This document shows positions 63,175 to 64,000 of a stretch of DNA of 64,000 nt, in pieces. Origin of the DNA: Ignavibacteriaceae bacterium (GTDB lineage: Bacteria; Bacteroidota; Ignavibacteria; Ignavibacteriales; Ignavibacteriaceae); contig JABWCL010000001.1 in the NCBI GenBank assembly GCA_013360295.1, positions 124,001 to 188,000 of the forward strand. The letters are read 5' to 3'. Position numbers and translations under genes: made by a program. Within the stretch, counting starts at the first letter, position 1, and every line of letters begins with the position of its first letter. Under the pieces are notes generated by a model. It did not search any database and was not told where the DNA came from. It saw nothing but the letters and a program-made list of their open reading frames with translations.

Positions 63175-64000
63175 TCATGGAATTAATACTTTTACCTTTT
63201 TCTCCAGTTTGTAACCCGTTCTGGTCTCAACCTGAAGAATCAGCTCTTCTCCGGAATTAACATTTAGTACATTAAAAACAAAGCCACCTTCGGAGTCTGA
63301 TTTAGTCCGCAGCGTCCTGTTGTCTCCGGAGTAGACAAGATTGACTTTTGCAAGCGGGCGGGTCTTACCCCTGAGAGTGAACGACTTCATCGAGACGGAT
63401 ATTTCATTAGCCTGGTTCAGCACAGGGTCTACTAAGGTAATTGTTGAACTCAGGTCGTCTTCATGAAATACAGTGATCCTGACAGAAGAAACATTATTGC
63501 TTGAATCTTTTGCTTCTACAACAAACGGGTTCGCGCCTTCTTTCAGTGGTAACATTCTTGAAAACTCTTCGGTTCCGTAGGCCAGATTGAGCGGTTCACC
63601 ATTAAGGCTGATGATGGCTCCCTTTTCAAATCTGCTTTTGAGTTCAACTTCCGGTTTATTCGTAATCAAACTATCTGCCGGAGAAGAAATAGTGATGAAG
63701 GGGGGCGTCACATCAACAGTCAGATTGCAAAAAACAAAATCACTAAAGGGGCCAATAAACCCGTCTTTATCTTCTGAAGCAATCCGGATAAAATAATTAC
63801 CCGCTCCCAATTTTACTCCGCTAAGTGAAGTGGTTTTTGATTTAGCAGTGTAGGCAATATCTTTAAAGTTCTGCTCAGTGGCTATCTGAACAAGATAATT
63901 TACTGTACCTTCCACTGTGCTCCAGTTAAGTGCTAATTCAGGAGAGTAAAAGACCTGCTGATTCTTAGGATGAGTAATGAGAGGTGCAGGCAGAAGATCC
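63175..64000 (-). CDS. Secreted Ig/FN3-domain protein, N-terminal part beyond window
   Basis: The frame is open to the right edge; only the last 275 residues are visible. The first visible part (LITHPKNQQVFYSPELALNW, then YLVQIATEQNFK) looks like an FN3-like domain. Next is a bacterial Ig domain (PPFITISSPADSLITNKPEVEL ... PLKEGANPFVVEAKDSSNN), a glucodextranase-B/Big-like pattern, then a carboxypeptidase-regulatory-like domain (FTLRGKTRPLAKVNLVY ... TKSDSEGGFVFNVLNV). It ends in KKVKVLIP without a sorting tail. Co-oriented with the PKD gene, 22 bp away, so the two may act together. Confidence 0.8.
   Translation of the reverse strand, partial: DLLPAPLITHPKNQQVFYSPELALNWSTVEGTVNYLVQIATEQNFKDIAYTAKSKTTSLSGVKLGAGNYFIRIASEDKDGFIGPFSDFVFCNLTVDVTPPFITISSPADSLITNKPEVELKSRFEKGAIISLNGEPLNLAYGTEEFSRMLPLKEGANPFVVEAKDSSNNVSSVRITVFHEDDLSSTITLVDPVLNQANEISVSMKSFTLRGKTRPLAKVNLVYSGDNRTLRTKSDSEGGFVFNVLNVNSGEELILQVETRTGYKLEKKVKVLIP

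Overview
The window looks like a chromosomal segment of a Gram-negative bacterium of the Bacteroidota/Ignavibacteriota/Chlorobi branch, most likely an Ignavibacteria-type organism. This is an inference from content: a subtilase with a type IX secretion (T9SS) sorting tail of the YPNPFNP type, a GldL/GldM-like inner-membrane motor pair, large secreted proteins built from SPNGGE or PKD repeats, fused GH3/beta-lactamase enzymes, multihaem c-type cytochromes with a porin, and few strong Shine-Dalgarno sites. I see no tRNA, rRNA, CRISPR array, insertion sequence or prophage. No stretch longer than 300 bases lacks a gene; the largest gaps are 11722-11972 and 37248-37489.

Layout. (1) 1-11721, minus strand: one co-directional block running from a GldL-like protein and a GldM-like TM protein through a periplasmic protein, two tandem copies of an outer-membrane protein pair (A1-B1-A2-B2) and a very large repeat protein cut by the window edge. 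This is my best candidate for an undescribed system: a divergent gliding/T9SS-type motor coupled to duplicated barrel pairs. (2) 11973-18662, minus: a DUF2254-like membrane protein, a MoxR AAA+ ATPase and three SurA/PpiC-type envelope chaperones in overlapping genes. (3) 18824-22878, minus: T9SS-exported subtilase overlapping metG. (4) 22952-27842, plus: rmuC, an outer-membrane protein, an ABC-2 exporter and a LolA-like protein. (5) 27848-35411, minus: a peptidoglycan-recycling cluster (amino-sugar kinase, AmpG-like permease, secreted GH3/beta-lactamase fusion, cytoplasmic GH3). (6) 35535-41168, plus: a class V aminotransferase, a DUF2892 protein, then a tetrahaem cytochrome, a porin and a 14-haem cytochrome (a candidate electron conduit across the outer membrane) and a MarR regulator. 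(7) 41180-47976, minus: HIT protein, EF-G-like GTPase, YtxG/YtxH-like proteins, isocitrate dehydrogenase, a flippase-like membrane protein, Maf and a small secreted protein. (8) 48177-50525, plus: a pseudo-histidine kinase with three receiver domains. (9) 50539-53774, minus: an Mla-type lipid transport operon whose ABC ATPase has lost all its catalytic motifs, led by a B12-binding protein. (10) 53964-58229, plus: a DUF5916/CBM9 outer-membrane protein and htpG. (11) 58311-64000, minus: a secreted 15-PKD-domain protein and a truncated secreted Ig/FN3-domain protein.

Most of the window concerns the cell envelope: export of repeat proteins and proteases, folding of outer-membrane proteins, lipid and lipoprotein transport, wall recycling and possibly extracellular electron transfer. 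Housekeeping genes (metG, icd, htpG, maf, rmuC) are interspersed. All functions are read from motifs by eye; no database search was possible.
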